Position numbers and translations under genes: made by a program. The notes under the pieces are model-generated. The model made no database searches, was not told the DNA's origin, and worked only from the letters and a program-made list of their open reading frames with translations. A DNA stretch of 49,580 nucleotides, taken from contig JAKUTK010000037.1 in assembly GCA_022448005.1 (NCBI GenBank), forward strand, positions 1 to 49,580, in the 5' to 3' direction. The DNA comes from Pseudomonas sp. GTDB lineage: Bacteria > Pseudomonadota > Gammaproteobacteria > Pseudomonadales > Pseudomonadaceae. Position 1 is the first letter of the stretch. Each line of letters starts with the position of its first letter. Below are positions 7,007-17,411 of this stretch, piece after piece.

Positions 7007-9385
7007 CTATTTCCTTAACGTGGCGTTGAACCTTTCTTCCAGGGAGGAGAGGATTTGCTGCATAGCACCACTCACCTCATCGTCGTTTAGAGTGCGCGAA
7101 GGGTGTTGCCAGGTCAAGCCGACTGCCACACTTTTGCTAAGAGGATCAATACCTTTACCTTGGTACACATCAAATAGCTTGAGGTCCGTCAGGTTCTCGC
7201 CTGCCGCGCCGCGAATGCATAGCAACACGTGGTCAGCCGGGATATCACGCGCCACCAAAATGGCCAGATCGCGGCGCACCTCAGGGAAGCGAGACAGTTC
7301 ACTGAAGCGCGGCAGTCGGCCTTCACTGATCTCGGATACGAGCAGTTCGAACAGATAGACCGGCTGATCGATTCCCAGCGTCGCAGCCAATTCCGGATGA
7401 AGACTCCCGATATAACCAACCAAGCGCCCATCCCGCTCGATTCGAGCCGTCTGACCGGGGTGCAGGGCCGGATGTTCAGCAGCGACAAACCCATACGAGG
7501 CAGCATCGCCGGCAAAACCAAGCAAGGCTTCGACGTCGGCTTTCATGTCATAGAAGTCTGCGGCTGCTCGTTCGTTGCTCCAGGCCTCTGGCAGGCGGCT
7601 CCCAGTAATGGCGCCCGCCAGCATCGACTCCTGCGTCAACGCGCCCAGCTGGCCGACGAAACGCAGCCCGCTTTCGAACAGCCGTATGCGCGTTTGCTGA
7701 CGATTGAGATTGTACTGCAGCGCCTTGATCAACCCCGGCCAGAGCGTGGCGCGCATCGCCGCCATGTCCGAGGAAATCGGGTTGGCCAGCTGCAGCGGCT
7801 CGACACCAGGGCTGAACAGCTCGAACATTTTCGGATCGATGAAGCTGTAGGTAATCGCTTCCTGATAGCCCCGGGCAACCAACAAGCGGCGCAGGGCGGG
7901 CAGCTCGGCCAGGGATTCAGGGTTGGCTTCGGGCGCCAGACGTGCCTGGGGATAACGCACCGGTAAGCGGTCGTAGCCATACAGACGACCCAGTGCCTCG
8001 CTCAGATCTATCTCAAGGCTGATATCGAATCGGTGACTGGGAACGCTGACTTCCCAAGACTCTTCGCCCAGTTCGGCAATACCCAGACCCAGAGCTGAAA
8101 GCAGCGAGACGACCTGATCGTCCACCATGTTCAACCCCAGCATCTGTTCGATTCGGTCCTTGCGCAGCAGGATCGGTGCAACTCGTGGGAGATCTGCATC
8201 ACTAGCGACTTCGATTACAGGACCGGCGCTGCCTCCAACAATATCCAACAACAGCGCAGTGGCCCGTTCCATGGCTCGGCGGGAGAGCTGGGAATCAACT
8301 CCTCGCTCATAGCGATGCGAAGCGTCTGTATGCAGACCATAGGAGCGCGCTTTGCCAGCAAGAGCAATGGTGTCAAAGAAGGCACTTTCCAGAAACAGGT
8401 CCTTTGTCTCGGCACTCACACCGCTGCACTCCCCTCCCATGACCCCCGCAATCGCTAGGGCACGCTGGTGGTCGGCGATGACCAAGGTATCGCTGCGCAG
8501 AGTCACTTTCTGCCCATCGAGCAGGACGAGCTTCTCCTGTTCCTCAGCCATCCGAACCCTGACCCCACCATTGATCTCAGCCAGATCGAATGCATGCAGC
8601 GGCTGGCCCAGTTCGAGCATCACGTAATTGGTGACATCTACCACCGCATCGATGCTGCGGATATCGGAACGGCGCAAACGCTCGACCATCCACAGCGGAG
8701 CGGGTCGCGAAAGATCCACATTACGAATCACGCGCCCGAGGTAGCGCGGACAGGCTGAGGGTGACAACACCTCGACCGGGCGTACCTCATCGTGGCTCGC
8801 AGCCACCGGAACGATATCGACTGGCGCGACCGTCGCGCCGTAGATAGCGCCTACCTCACGCGCCAGCCCTGCGACAGAGAGGCAGTCGCCACGGTTCGGC
8901 GTCAGGCCTATCTCGATGCTCGCGTCGTCCAGGCCGAGATACACTCGCAAATCGCTACCAACCGGAGCATCGCAAGCCAGCTCCATCAGTCCACTGTCGT
9001 CTGTACCAACCTGCAACTCGGTTTCCGAGCAGAGCATGCCGTTGGACTCGACGCCGCGAAGCTTCGCTTTCTTGATCTTGAAGTCGCCCGGCAGCTGTGC
9101 GCCGATCTGCGCAAAAGGAATCTTCAGACCCGGGCGCACGTTGGGCGCACCACAGACTACCTGAAAGGTTTCGCTGCCGTTGCTGACCTGGCAGACGCGC
9201 AGCTTGTCCGCATCCGGATGTTGCTCGGTGCTCTGCACCTCGCCGACGATAACGCCACTGAACTCACCGGCCACCGGGGTGACCGCATCCACTTCGAGGC
9301 CGACCATCGACAGCCGCGCTACCAGTTCCTCACGAGAAACTTGCGGATTGACCCACGTACGCAACCACTGCTCGCTGAATTTCAT
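7007..9385 (-). CDS. pheT: Phenylalanyl-tRNA synthetase beta subunit
   Basis: 792 residues, the usual bacterial PheT length. The N-terminus MKFSEQWLRTWVNPQVSREE is typical. Residues about 39-150 form the EMAP/OB tRNA-binding domain (PDADKLRVCQVSNG). The B3/4 editing region (about 210-360; DVTNYVMLELGQPLHAFD), the B5 domain (about 400-475), a catalytic-like domain and a C-terminal ferredoxin-fold anticodon-binding domain (FPEVRRDLAILVARDIPADH) follow in order. With PheS it forms the alpha2-beta2 enzyme that charges tRNA-Phe in the cytoplasm; PheT edits mischarged tyrosine. It lies 37 bp after pheS and just before ihfA. Confidence 0.97.
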   Translation of the reverse strand: MKFSEQWLRTWVNPQVSREELVARLSMVGLEVDAVTPVAGEFSGVIVGEVQSTEQHPDADKLRVCQVSNGSETFQVVCGAPNVRPGLKIPFAQIGAQLPGDFKIKKAKLRGVESNGMLCSETELQVGTDDSGLMELACDAPVGSDLRVYLGLDDASIEIGLTPNRGDCLSVAGLAREVGAIYGATVAPVDIVPVAASHDEVRPVEVLSPSACPRYLGRVIRNVDLSRPAPLWMVERLRRSDIRSIDAVVDVTNYVMLELGQPLHAFDLAEINGGVRVRMAEEQEKLVLLDGQKVTLRSDTLVIADHQRALAIAGVMGGECSGVSAETKDLFLESAFFDTIALAGKARSYGLHTDASHRYERGVDSQLSRRAMERATALLLDIVGGSAGPVIEVASDADLPRVAPILLRKDRIEQMLGLNMVDDQVVSLLSALGLGIAELGEESWEVSVPSHRFDISLEIDLSEALGRLYGYDRLPVRYPQARLAPEANPESLAELPALRRLLVARGYQEAITYSFIDPKMFELFSPGVEPLQLANPISSDMAAMRATLWPGLIKALQYNLNRQQTRIRLFESGLRFVGQLGALTQESMLAGAITGSRLPEAWSNERAAADFYDMKADVEALLGFAGDAASYGFVAAEHPALHPGQTARIERDGRLVGYIGSLHPELAATLGIDQPVYLFELLVSEISEGRLPRFSELSRFPEVRRDLAILVARDIPADHVLLCIRGAAGENLTDLKLFDVYQGKGIDPLSKSVAVGLTWQHPSRTLNDDEVSGAMQQILSSLEERFNATLRK

Positions 9386-9422
9386 CCTGCTCTCCTAATG
9401 ATTCTTTGACTGGACTCTGAAC

Positions 9423-10493
<1,071 letters not shown>

Positions 10494-10535
10494 TTACGCG
10501 AGCTGCATTTTTGCAAATGCCCCTTCAGATACGAA

Positions 10536-10566
10536 ATAGGGGAAGAGCACAAGGCTCTTCCCCTAT
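10536..10566 (-). promoter_or_regulatory. 13-bp perfect stem-loop between rplT and pheS
   Basis: ATAGGGGAAGAGC (10536-10548) and GCTCTTCCCCTAT (10554-10566) pair perfectly around a 5-nt loop. On the transcribed minus strand the stem is followed by TTTCG, a weak U-tract, so it could be a terminator of the infC-rpmI-rplT message, a partial terminator or the pheST leader attenuator hairpin. I saw no convincing Phe-rich leader peptide. Confidence 0.7.
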
Positions 10567-10606
10567 CGGTGACGCTACGAATCAGAAGATTCGATTGTCG
10601 ATGGGC

Positions 10607-10963
10607 TTAGGCCAGAGAAGCTTTAGCTTTTTCGACAATGGCAGCAAAAGCTGCTTTTTCGTTCACTGCCAGCTCGGCCAGAACCTTACGGTCGATCTCG
10701 ATAGCCGCTTTTTTCAGGCCAGCAATGAAACGACTGTAGGACAGACCGTTTACACGAGCACCAGCGTTGATACGAGCGATCCAAAGAGCGCGGAACTGAC
10801 GCTTCCGCTGACGGCGGTCACGGTAGGCATATTGGCCAGCCTTGATCACCGCCTGCTTGGCAACACGGAACACACGCGAACGCGCTCCGTAGTAGCCTTT
10901 GGCGAGTTTCAGAATTTTCTTGTGACGGCGACGAGCGACGACGCCACGCTTAACACGAGCCAT
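10607..10963 (-). CDS. rplT: 50S ribosomal protein L20
   Basis: 118 residues, the standard L20 length. The basic N-terminus [20 protein letters not shown] and [20 protein letters not shown], with [20 protein letters not shown], are unmistakable. L20 binds 23S rRNA early in 50S assembly, and in enterobacteria it also represses its own operon. It lies 27 bp downstream of rpmI in the infC-rpmI-rplT order. The 13-bp hairpin follows within about 40 bp of the stop. Confidence 0.98.
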   Translation of the reverse strand: MARVKRGVVARRRHKKILKLAKGYYGARSRVFRVAKQAVIKAGQYAYRDRRQRKRQFRALWIARINAGARVNGLSYSRFIAGLKKAAIEIDRKVLAELAVNEKAAFAAIVEKAKASLA

Positions 10964-10990
10964 GAGTTATTCCTCTGAGTCTTGACCGAA

Positions 10991-11185
10991 TTAACGAACG
11001 CGCAGCATGCGCTCTACTTTTGCGTTGTCAGACGGGTGCATCAGAGATGTACCACGCAGCTGACGCTTACGCTTGGTAGACATTTTGGTCAGGATGTGGC
11101 TCTTGAAAGCGTGCTTGTGCTTGTAGCCATTCGCCGTCTTTTTGAAGCGCTTCGCAGCGCCACTTTTAGTCTTCATCTTTGGCAT
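10991..11185 (-). CDS. rpmI: 50S ribosomal protein L35
   Basis: 64 residues, [20 protein letters not shown] and onward, ending KVERMLRVR. This is the expected size and sequence for L35, a small basic protein of the large subunit. It lies between infC and rplT, the conserved order for this operon. Confidence 0.98.
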   Translation of the reverse strand: MPKMKTKSGAAKRFKKTANGYKHKHAFKSHILTKMSTKRKRQLRGTSLMHPSDNAKVERMLRVR

Positions 11186-11247
11186 GTTCGGTACTCCACA
11201 GTGTGGGTGATTTCAAATAACCGCAAGGCCTGCCAGTGCCCTGGTGG

Positions 11248-11793
11248 TTACTTTTTCTTCTTGGGAGCGATGACCATGATCAGCTGGCGTCCTTCCATCT
11301 TTGGATGCTGTTCGACCGAACCGTATTCAGCAAGGTCACCTTCGACCCGCTTCAACAGTTCCATCCCCAGCTCCTGATGCGCCATCTCACGACCGCGGAA
11401 TCTCAACGAAACCTTGGCCCTGTCCCCGTCACTCAGGAAACGTACCAGGTTGCGTAGCTTGACCTGGTAGTCGCCCTCTTCCGTCCCTGGACGAAACTTT
11501 ACTTCTTTAACCTGGATTTGCTTCTGGTTCTTCTTCGCCGCAGCGACCTGCTTCTTTTTCTCGAACAGGTGCTTGCCGTAATCCATGATCCGGCATACAG
11601 GAGGAACCGCATCGGCGGAAATCTCCACCAGATCCAATTTGGCTTCTTCAGCTATACGAAGCGCTTCATCAATCGAGACGATGCCAACCTGCTCGCCATC
11701 AGCACCAATCAAACGGACCTCACGAGCCGAGATATTCTCGTTGATCGGGGCCTTGGGTGCAGCTCGTTTATCCTGTCTCATTTCACGCTTAAT
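11248..11793 (-). CDS. infC: Translation initiation factor IF-3 (probable AUU start)
   Basis: About 181 residues, complete IF-3. The N-domain ([20 protein letters not shown]) and the C-domain ([20 protein letters not shown], then [16 protein letters not shown]) are both present. IF-3 binds the 30S subunit, prevents premature 50S joining and checks start-codon pairing. An ATG exists at 11799, but GGAG is only 2 nt away from it, and it overlaps the thrS stop as TAATG. The third codon, ATT at 11791-11793, sits 8 nt after GGAG and matches the rare AUU start by which IF-3 represses itself in other gamma-proteobacteria. I therefore annotate from 11793; a two-codon longer product from 11799 is the alternative. 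Confidence 0.93.
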   Translation of the reverse strand: MKREMRQDKRAAPKAPINENISAREVRLIGADGEQVGIVSIDEALRIAEEAKLDLVEISADAVPPVCRIMDYGKHLFEKKKQVAAAKKNQKQIQVKEVKFRPGTEEGDYQVKLRNLVRFLSDGDRAKVSLRFRGREMAHQELGMELLKRVEGDLAEYGSVEQHPKMEGRQLIMVIAPKKKK

Positions 11794-11798
11794 AGTCA

Positions 11799-13721
11799 TT
11801 ACTCCAATTCTTGGCGACCACGCCGGGAAACCGCTTGTGTCAGCAGCTGCGTGAAGTCATCCAAGGGCATGGAGCCCAGATCAACGCCTTCACGGGTGCG
11901 CACAGCAACGGCTCGTGTCTCTACTTCCCTGTCTCCAATAACCAAGAGATAGGGAACCTTGAGCAAGGTATGCTCGCGGATTTTAAAGCCGATCTTTTCG
12001 TTTCTCAAGTCGGACTTGGCACGGAAGCCGCTTTGACTGAGTGTTTTCTCCACTTCAACGGCGAAATCCGCCTGCTTGTCAGTGATATTCATCACCACAG
12101 CTTGGGTCGGAGCCAGCCAGGCCGGGAAAGCACCCTCATAGTGCTCGATCAAGATACCGATAAAGCGCTCGAACGAACCAAGGATCGCGCGATGCAGCAT
12201 GACCGGCGTCTTTCGGCTGTTATCCTCCGCGACATAGCTCGCATCCAGACGCTGGGGCATGTTCGGATCGTACTGTAAGGTGCCGCACTGCCAGGAACGC
12301 CCCAGGCAGTCGAGCAATGTAAACTCGATCTTCGGGCCGTAGAACGCGCCCTCGCCCGGCAAATACTCCCAAGGCAAACCGGCCGCGTCCAGCGCACCCG
12401 CCAAAGCAGCTTCGGCGCGGTCCCAGAACTCATCGTCTCCGACACGCTTATCAGGGCGCGTTGACAACTTCAACTTGATTTCACTGAAGCCGAAATCAGC
12501 ATAGACCTGCATGGTCAGCTTGATGAAATCAGCTGCCTCGGCACTGACCTGCTCTTCAGTGCAGAAGATGTGCGCGTCATCCTGAGTAAAACCACGAACA
12601 CGCATAATCCCATGCAGCGCACCGGAGGGCTCATTGCGGTGGCAAGAGCCAAACTCAGCAAGACGCAACGGCAACTCACGGTAACTCTTGAGCCCCTGAT
12701 TGAACACCTGAACGTGACAGGGACAGTTCATCGGCTTGATCGCGTAATCGCGGCTTTCCGACTCAGTGGTAAACATGTTTTCAGCGTAGTTGCCCCAGTG
12801 CCCGGATTTCTCCCATAAGCTGCGATCCACAACTTGTGGCGTTTTGATCTCCTGGTAACCGTTCGCGCGCTGCACGCCGCGCATGTACTGCTCAAGCACT
12901 TGATAAATGGTCCAGCCATTCGGATGCCAAAACACCATACCCGGGGCCTCTTCCTGCGTATGGAAGAGATCAAGGCGCTTGCCGATCTTGCGATGATCGC
13001 GCTTTTCGGCTTCTTCAATTCGCTGAATGTAAGCCGCGAGCTGCTTCTTGTCCGCCCATGCAGTGCCATAGACGCGCTGGAGCTGTTCGTTCTTCGCATC
13101 GCCACGCCAATAGGCGCCGGACAGCTTGGTCAGCTTGAAGGATTTTAGGAAACGGGTGTTAGGTACATGAGGGCCACGACACATGTCGACGTATTCTTCG
13201 TGGTAATACAAGCCCATCGCCTGCTCGTCGGGCATATCCTCTACCAGACGCAGCTTGTAGTCCTCGCCGCGCGACTGGAAAACATTGATCACTTCTTCAC
13301 GCGACGTAACCTTCTTGATCACGTCGTAGTCAGTGTCGATCAGCTCCTTCATACGCTGCTCGATTGCAGCCATGTCGTCCGGCGTGAACGGCCGCTCGAA
13401 AGCGATATCGTAATAGAAGCCCTCGGCGATGACCGGACCGATAACCATCTTCGCGGCGGGATAGAGCTGCTTGACTGCATGCCCAACCAGATGCGCGCAA
13501 GAGTGACGAATGATCTCCAGCCCCTCTTCATCCTTCGGAGTGATGATCTGCAGGCTCGCATCGCGCTCAATCAGATCACAAGCGTCGACCAATCGTCCGT
13601 CCACCTTACCCGCAAGGGTGGCCTTGGCGAGACCCGCACCAATTGACTGAGCTACCTCAGCGACGGAAACAGGATGATCGAACGAACGCTGACTACCGTC
13701 AGGAAGAGTAATGATGGGCAT
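11799..13721 (-). CDS. thrS: Threonyl-tRNA synthetase
   Basis: 640 residues from ATG 13721, preceded by AGGAGG; an upstream in-frame start at 13754 lacks this. Domains run in order. The TGS domain is at about 1-62 ([20 protein letters not shown]). The editing domain with the HxxxH-type metal site follows ([20 protein letters not shown]). The class II catalytic core has the Zn-binding MNCPCH, motif 2 ([20 protein letters not shown]) and motif 3 ([20 protein letters not shown]). The C-terminal anticodon-binding domain contains [13 protein letters not shown]. It charges tRNA-Thr and hydrolyses mischarged Ser-tRNA-Thr. Its stop overlaps the start region of infC, so the genes are tightly coupled. 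Confidence 0.98.
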   Translation of the reverse strand: MPIITLPDGSQRSFDHPVSVAEVAQSIGAGLAKATLAGKVDGRLVDACDLIERDASLQIITPKDEEGLEIIRHSCAHLVGHAVKQLYPAAKMVIGPVIAEGFYYDIAFERPFTPDDMAAIEQRMKELIDTDYDVIKKVTSREEVINVFQSRGEDYKLRLVEDMPDEQAMGLYYHEEYVDMCRGPHVPNTRFLKSFKLTKLSGAYWRGDAKNEQLQRVYGTAWADKKQLAAYIQRIEEAEKRDHRKIGKRLDLFHTQEEAPGMVFWHPNGWTIYQVLEQYMRGVQRANGYQEIKTPQVVDRSLWEKSGHWGNYAENMFTTESESRDYAIKPMNCPCHVQVFNQGLKSYRELPLRLAEFGSCHRNEPSGALHGIMRVRGFTQDDAHIFCTEEQVSAEAADFIKLTMQVYADFGFSEIKLKLSTRPDKRVGDDEFWDRAEAALAGALDAAGLPWEYLPGEGAFYGPKIEFTLLDCLGRSWQCGTLQYDPNMPQRLDASYVAEDNSRKTPVMLHRAILGSFERFIGILIEHYEGAFPAWLAPTQAVVMNITDKQADFAVEVEKTLSQSGFRAKSDLRNEKIGFKIREHTLLKVPYLLVIGDREVETRAVAVRTREGVDLGSMPLDDFTQLLTQAVSRRGRQELE

Positions 13722-13909
13722 GGCGCCTCCTCTCCTAGTGGTGACCCCTACCAAAGGCCACGTGGGTTGGGATGAGCCAGGAAAGCGATCCGTCGAATAA
13801 CCTACCGCACAGTGGCAGGAGCCTAAGCTGATCGAGGCGGATCGAAGTCACTGGAGATATACGGAGCACGGATGCTTTCAAAAAGCCGCCGCACTGACAA
13901 GCAAGGCAT

Positions 13910-13938
13910 AAAAAAAGGGTCGCAAGCGCGACCCTTTT
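13910..13938 (-). terminator. Intrinsic terminator of tRNA-Val(GAC)
   Basis: AAAAGGGTCGC (13913-13923) pairs with GCGACCCTTTT (13928-13938) around a 4-nt loop. On the minus strand it is followed by a T-run. It begins 6 bp after the tRNA 3' end. Confidence 0.85.
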
Positions 13939-13944
13939 CGGAAT

Positions 13945-14021
13945 TGGTAGGCACAATTGGATTCGAACCAACGACCCCCACCATGTCAAGGTGGTGCTCT
14001 AACCAACTGAGCTATGTGCCT
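13945..14021 (-). tRNA. tRNA-Val(GAC)
   Basis: A 77-nt cloverleaf with encoded CCA. The acceptor AGGCACA pairs with TGTGCCT, the anticodon stem CCACC/GGTGG encloses loop TTGACAT giving anticodon GAC, and the T-loop is TTCGAAT. It lies just upstream of thrS in the same orientation, the arrangement seen in Pseudomonas. Confidence 0.96.
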
Positions 14022-14192
14022 CCGATGGACGCGCATTCTAGAGATTCGCCCGGGAGAGTCAAGCGCTTTTTTCGCTAAGCTACTGATATCCGTAATTTTT
14101 GAATAAGCGCGCCGTAGGGTGTCACTGCTATGGCGTTCTGCTGCACTCCCGCGATAGCATCGGCGTAAAGTATTTTAAACGGGACAGACAGA

Positions 14193-15476
14193 ATGTCGCA
14201 CACACCTTACCCCGCATCCTACTACGCTGCGTCGGCAAACCCGGCACCTGCTCGCGGCCATCTGAGCGCAGATATCGAAACGGACGTCTGCGTAATAGGC
14301 GCCGGTTATACCGGACTGTCGACTGCGTTATTTCTTCTCGAGCACGGATTTCGGGTCGTCGTGCTTGAGGCCGCCAAGGTTGGCTTCGGAGCCTCGGGAC
14401 GCAACGGCGGTCAAATCGTCAATAGTTACAGCCGTGATATCGACATTGTCGAGCGCAGCGCTGGCTCGGAAACTGCGCGGTTGATCGGAGCCATGGCGTT
14501 CGAGGGTGGCCGCATCATCCGCGAGCGGGTGGCGCGTTATGGCATCAATTGCGACTTGAAAAGCGGAGGCGTATTCGCCGCATTCAACGCCAAGCAGATG
14601 CATCACCTCGAATCACAGAAAGCCCTCTGGGAGCGTTACGGCTACGATCAACTCGAGATGCTTGATCAAGAAAGCATCAGAAGCGTCGTAGCATGCGAGC
14701 GGTACATAGGCGGGATGCTGGACCACGGCGGTGGCCATATCCATCCGCTCAACCTCGCACTAGGCGAAGCTGCGGCCGTCGAATCGCTCGGCGGAGTTAT
14801 CTACGAACAAACACCAGCAGTCCGCATTGAACGAGGAAGCAGTCCGCGCATCCATACGCAGCACGGCCAGGTATCCGCGAAGTTCGTTGTCGTTGCGGGT
14901 AATGCCTATCTCGGCGGACTGGTTCCGGAACTGGCAGCCAAATCCATGCCCTGCGGCACACAGGTCATTGCTTCAGAACCACTCGACGCTGAGCTTGCCG
15001 CATCCCTCCTTCCCCAGGACTACTGCGTGGAAGACTGCAACTACCTGCTTGACTACTTTCGCCTATCTGCCGACAAGCGGTTGATTTATGGCGGCGGAGT
15101 GGTCTACGGCGCTCGGGATCCGTCCGATATTGATTCGATCGTCCGACCGAAAATGCTCAAGACCTTTCCGCAGCTGCGTGACGTCAAGACAGAATTCGCC
15201 TGGACAGGCAACTTTCTGATGACGTTGTCGCGCCTGCCGCAGGTCGGCCGCCTTGGAGACAACATCTATTACTCTCAGGGTTGCAGCGGACACGGCGTGA
15301 CCTACACCCATGTAGCAGGGAAAGTTATAGCCGAAGCGCTACGAGGGCAGGCCGAGCGCTTTGATGCCTTTGCCAGCTTGCCGCATTACCCCTTTCCTGG
15401 CGGACAGACATTCAGCGCGCCATTGAGCGCGCTCGGCGCCCTCTATTACAGCCTGCGCGACAGAATGGGCTTTTGA
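14193..15476 (+). CDS. FAD-dependent oxidoreductase, gamma-glutamylputrescine oxidase type (PauB/PuuB-like)
   Basis: 427 residues of the DAO/GlyOx-type flavoprotein family. The N-terminal Rossmann dinucleotide-binding motif is VCVIGAGYTGLSTALFLLE (residues 32-50; GxGxxG at 36-41), followed by FGASGRNGGQIVNSY, the FAD-contact loop of this subgroup. The C-terminal part has FAWTGNFLMTLSRLPQVGRL and YSQGCSGHGVTYTHVAGK, also characteristic. The opening MSHTPYPASYYAASA matches the pseudomonad PauB/PuuB proteins, which oxidise gamma-glutamyl-polyamines to aldehydes in polyamine breakdown. Which polyamine cannot be read from sequence. It is monocistronic here, facing the C39-like lipoprotein gene tail-to-tail with only 4 bp between stops. 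Confidence 0.88.
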   Translation: MSHTPYPASYYAASANPAPARGHLSADIETDVCVIGAGYTGLSTALFLLEHGFRVVVLEAAKVGFGASGRNGGQIVNSYSRDIDIVERSAGSETARLIGAMAFEGGRIIRERVARYGINCDLKSGGVFAAFNAKQMHHLESQKALWERYGYDQLEMLDQESIRSVVACERYIGGMLDHGGGHIHPLNLALGEAAAVESLGGVIYEQTPAVRIERGSSPRIHTQHGQVSAKFVVVAGNAYLGGLVPELAAKSMPCGTQVIASEPLDAELAASLLPQDYCVEDCNYLLDYFRLSADKRLIYGGGVVYGARDPSDIDSIVRPKMLKTFPQLRDVKTEFAWTGNFLMTLSRLPQVGRLGDNIYYSQGCSGHGVTYTHVAGKVIAEALRGQAERFDAFASLPHYPFPGGQTFSAPLSALGALYYSLRDRMGF

Positions 15477-15480
15477 GGCT

Positions 15481-16428
15481 TCACTGCGCCGGACATGCGG
15501 GCGGCGCCTCACAGGCGCCGCACTCTTTGGACCCCGAGGGCAACGCCACCCGGAATCGTGCATCCTTCGGCGCCAACCGAACCGCACAAGCGCGGGCTGC
15601 AGACGCATGCACAGGGCATCCCCGCTCCGCCAACACATGCGAAAGATTAAACCAGCCAGGTGCGAATGAATTGTCCAGCTGCACACTGGTTCGCAGGGCT
15701 TGCTCGGCTGCACCCTCCTCGCCTACCGCGTACCGAGCGTTCGCCAGCACGAACCAAGACAAGCCCGTGGACCACCGTTGCGCAGCCGTTTCATAAGCGG
15801 CCCGAGCTGCACCAACATGACCCGTTTGCTCAAGGTCATTTGCAGCCTTCAGCCAGACAGTTTCCTGAGCAGTACGTGGCAATTGATCGGGCGCAACGGT
15901 CACCACCGCCCATCGATTGCCCTTAGCCCAGCTTCTCTCGAACAGGCTAAAGCTTCCGGTCCAGCGCCGTGTAGTCCCAGAGCGCAGCACGATGGTTTGC
16001 GCGGCCAGGTCATACCCCACCACAACCGCAAAATGCCATTGAGGCCAGCGGTCAAAAGCAAGATTCTGCAGAACCAGAACGGGGTTTCCCGCCGCCACTT
16101 CAGCTAGCACCGCTTCCAGTTGTGGCTCCAGTGGGTAGACCAGCAACTCGTGAGATCTAGCAGCCGCAACCATCTCGACCTGCAGACTACCTTTGCGCTG
16201 CGGAAGATAAACCCGCTCCACAAGCTGTTCCGGCCCAGTAGCGACGCCACGCTGGGTAAGCATAGTGGCAAGCGCCGCCGGCCCGCATTGATAGTCCTCC
16301 TGCGGGAAGAATGGCACTTCATCCAGTTCAACCCGCTCGGGAAGCCCTGTAATTCCAACCGGGACGCTTGGCGTTCGCGCACACGCCCCGAGGAGGATTA
16401 CCGCAAACAGCAGTATCAATCGCGCCAT
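15481..16428 (-). CDS. C39-peptidase-like lipoprotein with TPR segment (PA2778-type)
   Basis: 315 residues. A signal peptide with lipobox LLGAC (Cys16) predicts an outer- or inner-membrane lipoprotein facing the periplasm. A papain-like C39 fold follows: VPFFPQEDYQCGPAALA places the catalytic Cys at 48, and WHFAVVVGYD places the His at 132 with a downstream acidic residue. Residues about 195-290 resemble tetratricopeptide repeats (AANDLEQTGHVGAARAAYET, then FAPGWFNLSHVLAERG). Substrate is unknown. It could be a bacteriocin-leader-type protease or a peptide-binding homologue. It is coupled to the upstream small membrane protein: the upstream TAA overlaps this ATG as TAATG. Confidence 0.82.
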   Translation of the reverse strand: MARLILLFAVILLGACARTPSVPVGITGLPERVELDEVPFFPQEDYQCGPAALATMLTQRGVATGPEQLVERVYLPQRKGSLQVEMVAAARSHELLVYPLEPQLEAVLAEVAAGNPVLVLQNLAFDRWPQWHFAVVVGYDLAAQTIVLRSGTTRRWTGSFSLFERSWAKGNRWAVVTVAPDQLPRTAQETVWLKAANDLEQTGHVGAARAAYETAAQRWSTGLSWFVLANARYAVGEEGAAEQALRTSVQLDNSFAPGWFNLSHVLAERGCPVHASAARACAVRLAPKDARFRVALPSGSKECGACEAPPACPAQ

Positions 16429-16829
16429 TAACGGTTGATACAGTTGACGAAGTTGAAGATGTTAGTGGCGCAAAGCAGATCGGTCACGATGAAGATGACG
16501 AGAAACAGCACGATGATGCCAACGACTCCAGCACCGGCCGGCGCTTGATCCAACTGTTGATTGAATTGAGCAAGCTCTGCTGGTGTCAGGCTGTTGATGC
16601 GCTGCTCGACCTGATCTTGCTCAACGCCCATTGACACCAGTTTCTTCTGGACGTCTTCATTCTCAAGCATTGTCAGCAATTGCTGCCGATCCACCTGCTG
16701 CTGTTGTTCGGCGATTACTTCCGGGCTACCGATCATCGCCGCCTGGGCCAGCGGTATCTGTGCGAACAGCATGAAATGCATCGCTGCTAGAAGAGTGGCG
16801 ACACGCTTCATCACGGAGGAATTAAACAT
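16428..16829 (-). CDS. PA2779-like small exported membrane protein
   Basis: 133 residues from ATG 16829 (AGGGAA about 8 bp upstream; a second Met at 16811 is possible). An N-terminal signal (MKRVATLLAAMHFMLFAQIP, to AQA) is followed by a Gln-rich helix (EVIAEQQQQVDRQQLLTMLE), a short helical hairpin (VQKKLVSMGVEQDQVEQRIN) and a C-terminal membrane segment (GVVGIIVLFLVIFIVTDLL). This matches the conserved PA2779-type family always paired with the C39-like lipoprotein. The two probably act together at the cell envelope, but no reaction is established. Confidence 0.8.
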   Translation of the reverse strand: MFNSSVMKRVATLLAAMHFMLFAQIPLAQAAMIGSPEVIAEQQQQVDRQQLLTMLENEDVQKKLVSMGVEQDQVEQRINSLTPAELAQFNQQLDQAPAGAGVVGIIVLFLVIFIVTDLLCATNIFNFVNCINR

Positions 16830-16998
16830 GGCATAGTTCCCTTTTTTTGGCGGCCCAGTGCAGTGCGCAATGTGCTCTCAACGGTAAGACGGGGCAGCTG
16901 TTCCGCCAGTTCCCTTGTTCGCTATGGTTTAGCCATCAGCAGAATGATTATGCCGACCTAGATTGACTTCAACGTCATCGAATAGAAGGAGAACGCGT

Positions 16999-17301
16999 AT
17001 GAAGCTCGTCCGGCCTGGTGCATTGATAGCATACTGCAGCATTCTGATTGGCTGTCAGCCATCGCCCATCACAGCGCAGGCAACTGGAGGCAGCGCGAGC
17101 CAATGCGACGCTTCTTTAGCTCAGACATTTGTTGGGGAGCAGGCAAGCCCGGAGCTACTCGATCAGGCGCGTCGAAAAAGCAAAGCGGCGACGGCTCGTA
17201 TCGTTCGACCCGGAGAGGTAGTTACGCTGGAATACAACGCGCATCGGCTAACGCTGAAGACAGACGAGTCGCTGAAAATTCAACGAATCAGCTGTGGTTG
17301 A
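16999..17301 (+). CDS. I78-family peptidase-inhibitor lipoprotein
   Basis: 100 residues from ATG 16999 with AAGGAG 10 bp upstream; an earlier in-frame start at 16963 would place 12 charged residues before the signal peptide. The lipobox is ILIGC (Cys19). The mature domain, FVGEQASPELLDQARRKSKA and IVRPGEVVTLEYNAHRLTLK, ending ISCG, fits the I78 inhibitor family, with the GEQA opening and the conserved VRPG...T(D/E)...R(L) core ending in a Cys. The family includes inhibitors of serine proteases such as elastase. It is transcribed divergently from the C39-like/PA2779-like pair, which hints at a shared envelope role but does not prove it. Confidence 0.8.
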   Translation: MKLVRPGALIAYCSILIGCQPSPITAQATGGSASQCDASLAQTFVGEQASPELLDQARRKSKAATARIVRPGEVVTLEYNAHRLTLKTDESLKIQRISCG

Positions 17302-17411
17302 GCAAAACCACCTTTCGCAGCCAAGAGCCCATAGAGCCGTTCGGATTCCTGCATAAAAACGATACGGACGGCAGCAGGCAGACCAGCCGTCATGCCTGCC
17401 GATCGCCGCGC

